NCBI GenBank assembly: GCA_025738555.1
Contig: JAOVFP010000008.1
Coordinates: forward strand, 3,162,001-3,226,000
DNA length: 64,000 nucleotides
Source of the DNA: Cyathus striatus
Taxonomy: Eukaryota; Basidiomycota; Agaricomycetes; Agaricales; Nidulariaceae
Direction: 5' to 3'
Part shown: piece by piece, positions 1 to 10,823 of the stretch
Position numbering within the stretch: position 1 is the first letter of the stretch
Layout: each line of letters starts with the position of its first letter
Notes under the pieces: model-generated
Told to the model about the DNA's origin: nothing
What the model saw: the letters and a program-made list of their open reading frames with translations, nothing else
Database searches by the model: none
Made by a program: the position numbers and the translations under genes

Positions 1-612
1 CCCTTTGTTTACTCCGGACCTTGATTACGCTCTTAATATTACTTATTGATTACTGTACATAGATTACTCTCGCTTCCTTTCTTCCGTTCTACTGAGCTAT
101 CCCCTCAGTAATGTAGTATACATCTCATAGTGAGTCACTTATCATTCTTAAGTGCGCCACTATCTGTTTTACTTTACACCGCCATACGTGCTCACTACTC
201 CGACACGTTTTATTATGTTTAATTAGTTATAGTCTTCATTCTACGTACGCCTACCCTGACCGTACTTCTCCGCTGGCCTTGGCCAGCGGCCTTTACTTAC
301 TCCGAGTCTCCAGTATTTAAGTAGTACTCGATTTGTACTTTAGTCTTCAGTTTCGTATTGAACTACGTCCTCACCCTTTCGTCTGACTTGAGTTACATCT
401 CTCGTCCCCTCGTCTCTCGTCTTCTCCGAAGGGCTTGCCCTTACTCCGAAATCCAGGACCGGGAATCCCAGGGGCGCAGCACATAAGCTGAAGCCGAAGT
501 CCTACCCCCTGAGTTATCATTCTCCGCTTTCGTCTTACACTCACCCCTCGCTTCTCCGCAGTCACTCTCTCGTACTCCGCCGCCAAGTCAGGCTAGGGGC
601 ACAGTCGTGACA
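1..612 (+). mobile_element. LTR of a Ty3/gypsy element (CpG-intact copy, cut by window edge)
   Basis: This stretch is, over its whole length, the reverse complement of the LTR at 10824-11474, so it belongs to the same family in the opposite orientation. Homology stops abruptly after the terminal TGACA at about 612. The first ~54 bases of the LTR lie outside the window. It contains the GCAGCACATAAGCTGAAGCC block shared by all LTR copies here. Unlike the other copy it keeps many CpG dinucleotides, suggesting a younger or less methylated insertion. No gag or pol follows it to the right, so it is either a solo LTR or the 3' LTR of an element lying to the left. It abuts a truncated hAT transposase gene. 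Confidence 0.85.
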
Positions 613-676
613 GGTAGTTTATTAATCTGTTTACTGTAGACACAATTTCTTATTAATTGTCAATCAGGAGAACCAA

Positions 677-967
677 TTGCGCTACCCCACATTTTTTGCC
701 GCGGCTTTGGACGTTTTGCCTATTCAAGCGTCTTCAGTACCTTGTGAGCGCATGTTCTCCTCAGGAAAGGAAACGACAACAGCAAGACGGAATCGAATCA
801 CACCCGAGCTAATGGAAGCACTTCAAATGATTAAATTTAGCCTTCGTGCAGGTGGAGAATCACTTGATTTCTCTATTGGAATGGGTACTGATGACGAGCT
901 GATGAAACTTGAGGCATCCAACAATGATCAGGATATAAAGGAGGACAATGAAATACTACTACTTTAA
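677..967 (+). pseudogene. hAT transposase, C-terminal dimerisation domain (5'-truncated)
   Basis: The frame reads through the hallmark hAT C-terminal dimerisation region: a YPT start, then ASSVPCERMFSS and a RRNRITPELMEAL-like segment ending in an acidic tail. This is the conserved last ~90 residues of Activator-like transposases. The DDE/RNase-H-fold catalytic part and the N-terminal zinc finger are absent: the upstream DNA is the LTR at 1-612, which may sit in an intron or have replaced the 5' part. There is no conventional ATG at the start of this frame, as expected for an internal exon. The frame ends with TAA in open, undamaged sequence. It is followed by hAT-type subterminal repeats and a terminal inverted repeat end at 1214. 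Confidence 0.85.
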
Positions 968-999
968 TAGTCATCTTCACTATCTTTTTGTACTCAATG

Positions 1000-1214
1000 T
1001 TCTCGAATGATAGCAGCTGTAGTCAACAATATTAAATCTAAATATAGTCAGAACATTCCAAGCTGGCAGCTGAGCAGCAGCTTAGCTGCTAACACACTAT
1101 AGCTACCCTGAGCAAGGCGACCGAAATTGCTCCGCTTATTGAGCTGAGCTAATAGGCGCTTCCGAGCCAAAAAAGCTGAGCAAAGCTGAGCAAAGCGGAG
1201 TGGTGGCATCACTA
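1000..1214 (+). mobile_element. right end of the hAT element (AGCT-rich subterminal repeats)
   Basis: Downstream of the transposase exon lie repeated AGCTGAGC/AGCTTAGC motifs, finishing in GTGGCATCACTA at 1203-1214. The 1.6-kb element at 42839-44453 has the same organisation: AGCT/AGCC subterminal motifs and GTGGCAACACTA as its right terminus. I infer that 677-1214 is the right end of an autonomous or once-autonomous member, and the 42.8-kb element is a non-autonomous relative. The left end and its 8-bp target duplicate are not in the window, so the terminus rests on this similarity. Confidence 0.6.
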
Positions 1215-3597
1215 GCTACAACTCCAAGTGAATCAAGTGAATCTGAGGACAATAACTTGAAGGCTGAACATGGCAGTGGAACTGAGAATGTAAGTCAGGA
1301 TAGCAATGAGGAAGATGAAGATAAAGATGGTAGTAATGATGTTGATATTGATAATGATGATGATGATGAAGGAGAGGAAGGGGAAGAGGTAGAGAAAGGG
1401 GATGAGAACAATGTGGCTGTTGTGGAGGCAATGGATATTGGTATGTGTTATATATTTATTTGTACCTTTTCTAAAATGCTTGTAGACTCTGCATTAGCCT
1501 CTGAACCTGTACCTACAAAGGAAGAATTGAAAGGTGCATCCAGGACTACTGGTATTTGCACTTACTTTTGCCTTAGTAATAGAATTGCTGATAAAAATTT
1601 ATAGAACGCATACTTCAAGGACAAGCTCAAGGAAATAACTTTACATTTGCTGATAACATAGATGAAAGCTCATCTATGATTGTAGACCATAAGGGATTTG
1701 TTTACATCACACTCTCTGATGAATCTCCCTCTTTCAATCCAACTTTATTGAATGCTGAAGTACCACCCCAAGCTGTACCAGCTGTGGTAAACTCTTGTCT
1801 TAAAGCAGTATTGGACTTAGTTGCAAAACAAATGCCTATTATTAAGTGTAAGATTAACTTGACTTAAAGTTGATCTGAACAAGAATTTCCTATACTTAAG
1901 TTTGCAAAATTTAGTTCATTCATTCAAGAAACATTTGGTTCAAAAATAAGCCTATCAACTGTTCTATTTTTGATGTTTACATTAACAAAAAATGTTGAAT
2001 TGCTAAATTTGCATGCAAGGCAGCAGTATCATGAAGGAAATGATAGAAGAACTCAAATTTCAATTTGGATGAATGTCTTGGCAACTACTGTTCACACTGT
2101 TCTTGGTGATAAAACAAAGCATTTATTTTCAGAAAATCAGATTCCAACTATAGTTGATGATGAAGTAATTTCAGAAATTGCAATTAAGCTGGATAAATTT
2201 GCAAAGTTTTTGGGACTGCACCCTTATAATGATGATGATTACTTTACCCAGGAGCTTTGGCCTATCTCAGAGAAAAAAATTACCCCTGTATGTCTTATAT
2301 GCCCCACATCTATGTGGTGTGTTACAGAATCTTGTGATGGTCATTCATTAAGGCAAAATTCAAAATATTCTGATATCCCCAAAGTTACTTTAATTGAAGG
2401 AACAAAATTGTATTACAATGCACATATATTAACTGGTCATTGTTCAGGATGTAATACAATTTATTATGCAGATCATAAGCATATTAATATTATTGGTCAA
2501 GAGCCTCAGACAGAATACTTGAATGATGCATGTTATATTAAAATTGGAACACATCTATGGGTAGATTGTGTATTCTCAAAGGCAATTATGAATGCCACAT
2601 ATAGCTTTCATGCATCTACTGCAGCCTATGCAGAGTTCTGGACAAATAGCTATGGTGATAATAAAGAATTAAGTTGCTGACAAGTTTGGAATGGATTTAT
2701 TGAGGAATCAATTTGTACTGTGAGCACAGCATCTGATAAGCAATTTGTAGTTCAAGATGGTCTATCCACTAAAGATATTACTATCAAAGCATATGAATAT
2801 CTTGGAGAGAGTGGAAAAATAAATCTGGCTTCAAACCACAGTTGTATGGAATGTACTCAACCATATAAAGCAACTGCAGATACTATGGAGAATATAAACA
2901 ATAATATATCATCTGAAATGGCTTCTCCAGTAAAAATGATTGTTATTGATGGTGTTGTAATGGGACCAGTTCACTGTGCAATGGAAGGTTGTTCTGCTAA
3001 TGTATCTAATCACCATGGTGGTGTATTCTGTGGATATCATAATATTCAATATGGAGCAAAGTGCCATGTGAAGGATTGTACCAGACAGAAAGTTCATGGT
3101 ACTGAAGCATGTGAAATTCATCAAGAAATATAGAATAAACACTCTGTACTAAGATGAGCATTACAACATCACAATGAGAATTTGTCTTGGCTACCTAGAA
3201 TAAATCACACTCATCAACCACATGATGAAGAACAAAATAGTGATGATTCTAACACTTATAAAACACACTTTTCTCCAAACCATTATTACTGTATAGAGAC
3301 AATTTGTGCTCCATGTGGTGTTGTCATTGCATGGAAAAATTTTGTTAAGTGTGAATCCTCAAGACAGATTTTAGAATTTTTAAATATGGTTTTTCCTGAT
3401 CCTGAACCATGACCAGCATATATATGCATTGATAAAGCATGTCTTGTTCTTTGTTATGTTGTCAACAATGTGATTTATCATATAGCTTGGAACAAGTCAA
3501 TTTGTTGTTGACAGTTATCACTATACAAACCATAAAGCAGATGATGATCTGTGCCACACATACTGCAATCCTGCACCTAATGGAGCTCTTTACACTT
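1215..3597 (+). pseudogene. KDZ-associated CxC5/CxC6 cysteine-cluster protein (transposon gene remnant)
   Basis: Translated pieces on the plus strand form a colinear but broken gene. 1215-1440 is a Ser/Glu/Asp-rich acidic leader ending at a GTATGT donor. 1676-2680 carries the CxC5-like region: a CxxC-type CLICP motif, a second Cys pair in GHCSGCNTIYYADH, and YSFHASTAAYAEFW. 2720-3133 is the CxC6-like cluster: GPVHCAMEGC, FCGYH, CHVKDC, and a final Cys-His. 3182-3592 gives the following catalytic-type region: YCIETICAPCGVVIAW, YICIDKACLVL, then DSYHYTNHKADDDLC in another frame. Family knowledge: CxC5/CxC6 domains accompany KDZ (Kyakuja-Dileera-Zisupton) transposases in fungi. Stops at 1867, 2680, 3133 and 3412 and a frame change near 3500 indicate decay, although some could be introns. 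The 3' end is cut by the element beginning near 3584. Confidence 0.75.
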
Positions 3598-3779
3598 AGC
3601 CAGGTGTTCTGTACAGATCTGCATGGAATCTGTATGGAATTTTTGGAATCTGTGTGGAATCTGCACAGATTTTTTTTCTTTTGGCAGAGGTTTTTTTGGG
3701 TCTGTGCAGATTCTGCATTACAGACCTGAAAAATTCTGTACAGAATCTTATTATACTTATTTCCTTATGGAAAATTAGT

Positions 3780-4800
3780 ATAGAGAATTGTGTGATACTA
3801 AGCATTGAGTGTGACACTCTGCATTAAGCATGACACTAAGGGTTAAGTGTGATACTAAGGGTTAAGCATAATACTAAGGTTTAAGTGTGACACTATGCAT
3901 TGAGTGTGATACTAAGGGTTAAGCATGACACTGTGCATTGAGTGTGACACTACAGATTGAGTGTGACACTAAGGGTTGAGTGTGACACTAAGGGTTAAGC
4001 GTGACACTAAGGGTTAAGCATGATACTATGCATTGAGTGTGATACTAAAGGTTAAGTGTGACACTATGCATTGAGTGTGACACTGTGCATTGAGTGTGAC
4101 ACTGTGCATTGAGTGTGACACTATGCATTGAGTGTGACACTAAGTGTTGAGTGTGATACTAAGGGTTAAGTGTGACACTATGCATTGAGTGTGAAACTAA
4201 GTGTTGAGTGTGATACTAAGGGTTAAGTGTGACACTGTGCATTGAGTGTGACACTAAGTGTTGAGTGTAATACTAAGGGTTAAGCATGACACTAATCCTT
4301 TGACTTCTACTTAGTATTATATTTCTACATTCATATCTACAGGTTCCTACTTAGTATAAGTAGTCTTCAGTATTCATATAAACTTCATACACTTCTTCCT
4401 ATGCATAAGTTCTGATACCTGCTCCATGTTCTACTTCAGGTTTCTCTCCCGCTGCCTAGTGTAGTGGCAAAGCCTTCTCTTATACTCTGGAATGTCTTCC
4501 TTTGTTGTATATTGTCTTCCTCAAAATACAAACTATTCTCTGGGGATATCCAGGCAGTGCAGCACATAAGCTGAAGCCACAGTTCTTTTCTACACTTCCA
4601 CTCTATGTTTCTGTACCTGTACTCACTTCGGGTTTCCATTACAGTTCTCCCACACTCTCCAGGTGTCTTCACATTTGTTTCCCAGTAGGAAAGGAATCAG
4701 TATGTAACAGAGTGTGACACTATACATTAAGCATAACACTAAGTGTTGAGTGTGACACTATGCATTGAGCATGATACTATATATTGAGTGTATCACAGAT
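3780..4800. repeat. 19-bp satellite array, split by an LTR-like insert
   Basis: Tandem units of 19 bp follow the pattern GAGTGTGACACTATGCATT, with variants TAAGGGTTAAGC and TAAGTGTTGAG in place of ATGCATTGAG. The array runs from about 3780 to 4295 and resumes at about 4710-4800 after a ~410-bp insertion. Unit variants are interspersed rather than blocked, suggesting repeated local exchange. The array is the core of the 3584-5014 element. It has no coding capacity. Confidence 0.85.
4296..4709 (+). mobile_element. solo LTR-like insertion inside the satellite array
   Basis: This ~410-bp block interrupts the 19-bp satellite and has no repeat units. It shares with the LTR at 1-612, in the same orientation, the block GCAGCACATAAGCTGAAGCC (4556-4575) and looser similarity in the flanking CT-rich sequence. 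It starts near TGACTTC and ends near GTAACA, consistent with TG...CA LTR ends. It is CpG-poor and divergent, so it is an older or different subfamily. I could not find a clear 5-bp target duplication, so ends are approximate. Confidence 0.6.
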
Positions 4801-5295
4801 TTCATGTAGTGTCACACTTGACACCTGTGACAAGGCAGCAATGCATAAATCCATATAGAATAATCACCTCTAATAATAATAATAGCCACTATATAAATTC
4901 TGTATGGTATCTATACAGGTCTGTACAGAATTTTCAGATTCTGTGCGAATTCTATATGGATCTGTACAGATCTGTACAGATCCATACAGACCTCTTGGGG
5001 AAGTGTAAATTACTGGACTTTAATGATTTTTTGGCACAAGGAGAACAAATAGTAAGAGTAAACAATAAGACGGAGTAAAAAGAAACACCTTAGAGGAAAA
5101 CCAATACAACCCCATACTTCCACTCTCAGCCCACCCTATTAAGTATGCAAAGTGATGAATCAGCTATGCTTATTAAATATAGTGGTCATCATGCAAGCAG
5201 TGTCCAGAGAAGTGTCAATCTTCAACCTTTGGTCAAGACAGATACAGATATACAATAAACTATAGCAGAGAAATGAAAATGTAAGTGGAGAAAGT

Positions 5296-6777
5296 CTATG
5301 TAACAGGAGTAGAAGAATTGAGCTTATTGGAATAATGAGTGTGAAATTCCTCTATGAGCTCTGTAGCATATTCCACTTCAGTGGCAGCCAACCAAGTGAG
5401 TTCTTCATCAGTTCCTTCATAACCAGTCCATCTGACTAAGCAGCAAAGAGGACATTTCTTGAACTGGCAATCCAGCTTGGAGTCACAGATCTCACTGATC
5501 TCAAACTCAATATCTCTGTCAATTTCCACAGGGGGAGGTGGAGGTATCTCTCGACCAGGGATAGTGTTTTCAACTGTGGGCTCAAGCATAGAAACATGGA
5601 ATACAGGGTGTACAGCTTGGAAATTGGAAAGGAGTCAAAGGGTGCAGAAGTGGGTACCAGTTTCAGCAATGATCTTGAAGGGACCATAATACTTTTCAGC
5701 CAATTTCTTGGAAGGGCGAGTGGTGTTGAAGAACTTAGCACAGATGAAGGCTTTGGTTCCAACTTTGAACTCCAGGGCAGGCAAGCGATGGTTGTCTGCT
5801 CTGACCTGATAGTGCTTCTGAGCAATAGCTATTTTGGCCTTGAGGTTTTCATAAAGTTCCTGGAGGTCCATGGCATAGTTCCTAGCATGAATGGAGGTAA
5901 TGTCACATTTGGGATAAACTGTAATCTGTGGATGATAACCCTTATTGGCAAAGAAAGGAGTTGTATTAGTGGTCGAGCTCAGTGTATTGTTATATGCAAA
6001 CTGAGCAATGGAAAGGAGATCAGTCCAGTTGTCCTGCTGGTAATTGCAGTAAATGCGAAGGTACTGCTCTAAGACTTGGTTAATGTGTTCAGTTTGTCTG
6101 TCGCCTTCAGGGTGATATCTGGAGGTGAAGTGCAGGTTGATGTCAAGAACCTTACCAAGAGACCGGAAGAAGTGGGAGACAAACTCTGAGCCACAATCAG
6201 AGGTAATGTGACTGGGAACACTATGCTTAGAGAATATGTGCATGACAAAGAGCTTAGCGAGCTGGGTGGAGGTGATGGTGTTATGGCAAGGGATGAAGAT
6301 AGCTTGCTTGCTAAGATAGTCAACAATAACTAGGATTGAATTGTACTTATCAAATCCAGAGATGGGAAGCATTTCACTGAAGTCCATAGAGATGGAGTGC
6401 CATGGGTGCTCCAGAATAGGGAGTTGCTTCAAGGTACCATAGAGATGGTGATGCTGTGGTTTAGACCATAAGCAGGTGGTGCAAGACTTACAATAGTCCT
6501 TGACATAAGTATAGAGTCCAGGCCAAGTATATTCCTGTTGAATATTATTCAAGGTCTTGTTCTGACCAGGGTGTCTGGCAAGCAAATGGTCATGTTTGTA
6601 CTGGACAACACAAAGGCAGAGAGAATTGTTGTCTGAGACATAAATCTGGTTGTCAAGGCAGAGTAAGCCATCTGAACTGACAGACCAATGATTAGTGGAA
6701 TTGTGAAGGTGAATGGATGTGACAGTGTCTAAGGGTTGGGCAGTGAGGATGTCACAGTGGAGTTGCTCAACATCCAT
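5296..6777 (-). pseudogene. gypsy integrase with C-terminal chromodomain
   Basis: The 380-codon frame 6777-5635 holds the HHCC zinc-binding region (HPGQNKTL, then CKSCTTC) and the DDE core. The first Asp is in MDFSEMLP, the second in SDCGSEFV, and Glu in NQVLEQYLR; all three are present. After a frame break, 5589-5296 encodes a chromodomain-like tail (CLVRWTGYEGTDEELTW). Chromodomains are characteristic of chromoviruses and are known to guide insertion toward marked chromatin. This is the best-preserved part of the element. The frame between core and chromodomain is broken near 5590-5640. Confidence 0.9.
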
Positions 6778-6921
6778 GATGATGCTGGCATGGAGAACAG
6801 GATGAAGGAGTGTGGTGGCACGGATAGAGGCAATGAGCTGTTCTTGGGTAAAAACAGGGTGAAAATTGTGCAGATTGACTTTGGCATAGTCATTATTCCC
6901 CCCTTTAGAGTAGATGTCCCA

Positions 6922-8592
6922 TCATCTAGTTAAAGCATCAGGTTTCATACCAAGTTTCCCTGGGTGTAAATGAATAACCAGATTGAACTGAGACAGGTAT
7001 TCTGACCAATGAGCCTGGCGGCAAGTAAGAATCTTGGTGGTGGAGAAGTACTCTAAGTTTTTATGATTGGTAACCACATCAACTGGAGTACCAGAACCTT
7101 CCAAGTAATGTCACCAGACATGAAAAGCTTCAAAAATGGCCAGGATTTCCTTGTCATGAGTGTCATAATTCAGTTCAGGGGAGGTGAATGTATGGAAATG
7201 GAATGCAATGGGGTGAATATCACCATTGTCAGCAACAATCAAGAGGATTACTCTGAGAGCTTAGTCAGAGGCATCAGTTTCTATGATGATTTGGGCATCA
7301 GGGACCCAATGAGTGAGTACAGGAGCTGTGGTGAAGGCATCCTTCAGTTTCTTGAATGCCAAATGGCAAGCCAGAGAAAAGTCCCACTTCAAACTCTTGC
7401 AGGTAAGACGAGTGAGTGGCACTACTATATCAGAGTAGTGCTGGATAAAGCGCCTATAGAAATTGGCAAACCCAAGGAAAGACTGAACATCTTTGACCTT
7501 CTTAGGCTTGGGCCAATCCCTAATGGTTTGGACTTTATCCTGGGACATAATGAGGCTGCCTGGAGAAAGGACGTAACCTAAGTACTCAACAGATTCAGTG
7601 TGAAATTTGCACTTGTCTGCCTGGGTGTAGAGCCCATGTTGGCATAGATGCTTGAGGACTTCTTTAATGTGTCATTTGTGCTCCTCAAGACTATCAGAGT
7701 AGATTAGTATATTGTCAAGGTAGACTGTAATGCACACATTGAGCATGTCCTTGAAGATGTTGTTCATAAAACATTGGAAAGCTGCAGGTGCATTGGTGAG
7801 TCCAAATGGCATTACTAGCCATTCAAATAAACCATAGCAAGTATGAAAAGTGGTCTTCCACTCATCTCCATCAGCAATGCAGACTAAGTGATAAGTGTGG
7901 CAGAGATTGATCTTAGTGTAGATTCTAGCCTTGTGAGGAGAGTCAAGGAGGTCAGAAATAAGAGGAAGGGGATATCGATCCTTTTTGGAGATTGCATTAA
8001 GCCCATGGAAATCAACACAGAATTGAAGAGATCCATCCTTCTTCCGAATGAAGAGCACTGGTGCTCCATGTGGAGAATGAGAAGGATGAATGAAGCCAAT
8101 CCTGAGATGTTTGTCAATGAACTCTTGTAGAGAGGCCAACTTGGACTGCAAGAGTGAATATACAGTACCAACTGAAGGAGACATACCTTCCTCCAAGTTG
8201 ATCTGGAGATCATAAGGGCAATGTGGAGCAAGAGTGTCTGCTCATGTTTTGCTGAAGATGTCAGCAAACTCATGATATTCCAGAGGAATATTAGAAAGGT
8301 CCATGGCTTCTGCAGCCATGGCAGCAGCAGAAGCTGAAACTATGGCACTGACTTGTATCCTAAACATCTGTGAGCCTGCAAGCTTACTAGCCTGGATAAA
8401 AGCTGCAGTGTTAATGAGTGAGATACTAGGAGGTGGACTGTTGTCTGATGGAGAAACAGAAGATGAAGCTGGTGATGGAGAGGTTTGCAAAGAGGCAGAA
8501 GCCTTCAGTGCAGATATCAACAAAGATGGAGAAGATTCTCCTAGAACCAGGGTTTGGAAACCAAGTATATGTCTCTCAGTCCAGTCAATCAA
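6922..8592 (-). pseudogene. gypsy reverse transcriptase and RNase H remnant
   Basis: The RT region (8196-7672) contains KKDGSLQFCVDFHGLNAI, MPFGLTNAPAAFQ and the polymerase motif TVYLDNILIYS, in which the second Asp of YxDD is Asn (codon at 7711-7713). The connection region at 7548-7261 has VQSFLGFANFYRRFI and ends at TDASD with a stop right in the RNase H active-site segment. RNase H continues in frame after the stop and to 6922 ([24 protein letters not shown]). Several stops occur, one directly after SDSLEEHK. The order and motifs are textbook Ty3/gypsy. Confidence 0.9.
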
Positions 8593-8601
8593 CAGATTGT
8601 G

Positions 8602-8883
8602 TTAGGAGAGCCAGTTAAATCCTAATACCACAGAGCAGGAGGAATTGAGTGGAGTTACATAGAAAGAAATATTCATGCATTCACCAGTAGGAAACATTAC
8701 AGATAATAAAATACTCTCTGTAAGTATGGAGTTAGAGGTACTGTCAAATAGTTTCAGTGCAATGGGAGGGACTGGAGTTGTGGGGAGGTTGTGCTCCCTC
8801 ACAAACAATGAGTCAGCAAAACAATGGGTTGAACCAGAATTGATTAGAGGCATATCTGGTGCAGCTGGAGAAAACAAAGTCAA
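8602..8883 (-). pseudogene. gypsy retropepsin-like aspartic protease remnant (active-site Asp lost)
   Basis: The translated segment has the retropepsin pattern: the active-site loop reads INSGSTHCF, where the family has a (I/V)DSG(A/S)T motif, followed by the C-terminal VLGFNWL motif typical of gypsy proteases. The catalytic Asp codon is replaced by Asn at 8839-8841 (minus strand AAT after ATC). The ancestral codon is inferred to be GAT. The change ATC-GAT to ATC-AAT is a CpG-to-CpA transition. The enzyme would be inactive even if the flanking stops were absent. Confidence 0.8.
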
Positions 8884-9089
8884 TGGAATATGTACAGCTT
8901 GGGGATCATAAAGATCAGATGTGTTTAGTCTTATCTCCTTAGGTGCACAGGAGAGATTAATGCAGCCCTCAGCCTGTGCAGAGTCACTAGAGCTGCTCTC
9001 TATTTTTTCGAACTCTCAGCCAAGTTCACTGAGGGAGTTGCCTCAGTAGAGGTGGCAGTGGCCACATGGGCTTTGGTGGTAGAGGCTGC

Positions 9090-10709
9090 CTTTCAACAGT
9101 CCTTGGCCTGATGACTGGCATTGTCACAGAATAGGCAAAGCTTCTGGTCCAGGTGGCATTTACATTCTTCTGGGGTGAGTTTCCCATCAGAACCAAGCTT
9201 TCCAGTCAAGTCTGGTGCCTTGGACTGGTTCTGCTTTTGTTTGTTCTTGGGTTTCCCCAAGGATGAAGCAGAGTTGGAAGAGGCTGAAGGGGAAGAGGAG
9301 GATGAGGACTGAGTCTTGGAGGAGGAGGAAGTATTTGAAGTTGACTTTGAATTCTGATTGCCCTTGGGCTTCTTCAAAGACTTGGCAGCAGACTTGCTGT
9401 GCTACTCCTCAATGTTGTGCTTGGTGTTGCACTCCCAATGCCTCTGATCATAGCCTTGGGCTACCTTCTTAGTCCTAGCAAGAGTCATAGGCCAGCCTTG
9501 CTCTCAATGAGAGAGAGCATCCTTCAAATGAGAACAAAGGCCACAGTAGTATACCAAGTTGAGGGCAGCATTGTCCCAAGGCAAGAGTGCAGCATATTCA
9601 TTGAATTTAATCTCATAGGTCATGAGCTGCTGATTATCCTCCATGTGGAGGGAGAAAATGCGAATTTCAGCTTCACCAACAGGGTTGGTATGACCGAAAT
9701 GAGTACTGAGGAGCTGAATGAAGTAGCTTCATGAATCCATCCATGGCTCATATGCATCATCATCGAGATGGGTGGTAAACAGATTGCTAGCAGAGCCATG
9801 GAGGAAAGTCAATGTGTAGTTGACTTTAGAGGTGTCATCCAGGTACAATTGAGGGTTGTTCTGGAAAACTAAGGGGACTTGCATGATGAAAGGTTCCAAC
9901 TTCAAGGTGTTGGAGCCATTGAAATTGTCCAGCTGGTTAACCTTCTTCTCCTGAATTGGAGGAGGAGGTGGTGGAAGTGGTGGTGGCAGGGCAAAATAAC
10001 CTGCCACAGAGGCCACCATTTCCAGGATCTCATCCCTGGTGAAATTATAGTGGCATCTTGGGCAACAAGGGTCGTGATAGTCATCCCTAGAGGGAGGCCT
10101 AGAAGGAGGCTCAGAGGGGTCAGAGGGAGGACCTCCAGAGCGATTTGGTCCACCAGGACCATCACCACTGGCACCTGCCTGTTCATCATCATCCTCTGGC
10201 TCATTATTATCATCTCCAGATCCATCCCCAACATCACCATCATCTCCAGGCTGGTCACCATTGTCTCCATTATTGTCTGGAGGGTCGTTGTTTCCAACTC
10301 TGGCAGAATTACCACCAGAAGGTGGAGGTGGAGGAAGTCCTCCACTGCCTGAGGCTACAGGCTGTTGGGTGGGTGGCAAAGGGGCTGTGGTTGCTTGCTG
10401 CTGGCATGCAGCTGCACCTTCTGGAGATAGCTGAGTATCCACCAGTTCGATGGACACAGTGGGGACAAGGGTAGGGTTGAAAGGAATGCTTAATGGGATT
10501 GGGTGTGGTGCATGCAATTGATTGCTGTGAACCAGCTGAAGTTCACAAGCTGCACAATGAGTGGAGGTAATTCCCCCAGAAATGAGAGCACTAGGTGAGG
10601 GTGGGGCATTCTGCCAAGAGAGAGGCAGAGCAGAGTCAATACAACGAGGTGTGCCAGCGTTGTTATGTTCGCAAGTTTGCTGGGCAGCTAGATGATTGCT
10701 ACAGTGCAC
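9090..10709 (-). pseudogene. gypsy Gag remnant (capsid and CCHC zinc knuckle)
   Basis: The 326-codon open part (10709-9729) has a Pro/Gly/Asp-rich N-terminal half and a capsid-like start (LTFLHGSASNLFTTHL). After a stop, capsid similarity continues (FIQLLSTHFGHTNP, LMTYEIKFNEYAALLPW) with further stops. A Ser-rich linker (about 9377-9180) leads to an intact zinc knuckle CLFCDNASHQAKDC (CX2CX4HX4C) at about 9097-9135. Gag packages element RNA in virus-like particles; this copy cannot make a full-length protein. A stop immediately after the knuckle separates it from the protease region. Antisense ORFs over the low-complexity N-terminal part are shadows. Confidence 0.85.
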
Positions 10710-10823
10710 TTCATTTTACTGCTGTTCATGGCTCCTGGTGTGTGCAGTCTGAGTCTGCATACAGGTAGCCATGAGGGAAAGAAAAGTGTTGTGAGAGGAA
10801 TCCAAGGTGGTATTTTCATATAC

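Larger units (their letters stand above)
3584..5014. mobile_element. non-autonomous element with TCTGTACAGA arms and a satellite core
   Basis: Both flanks (about 3600-3750 and 4890-4995) are dense in the palindrome-like motif TCTGTACAGA and its variants, in inverted arrangement. The outer ends are inverted relatives: CTTTACACTT on the left and AAGTGTAAATTACT on the right. The interior is a 19-bp satellite, interrupted by an LTR-like insertion. It lies just past the KDZ gene remnant, whose reading frame it ends. The right terminus resembles those of the elements ending at 12140 and 54935. No convincing direct target duplication was found, so the exact boundaries are tentative. Confidence 0.6.

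Noticed and set aside
1216..1431. His/Leu/Pro-rich minus-strand frame
   Set aside because: Antisense of the acidic leader of the CxC5/CxC6 gene.
3780..4300. Possible telomeric repeat (AAGGGTTAAG resembles TTAGGG arrays)
   Set aside because: The unit is a 19-bp satellite with GTGTGACACT as its core, not a hexamer array, and it lies inside a mobile element.
9879..10474. Trp/Arg-rich and His-rich frames antisense to or overlapping Gag
   Set aside because: Shadows of the low-complexity Gly/Pro/Asp-rich Gag N-terminus.
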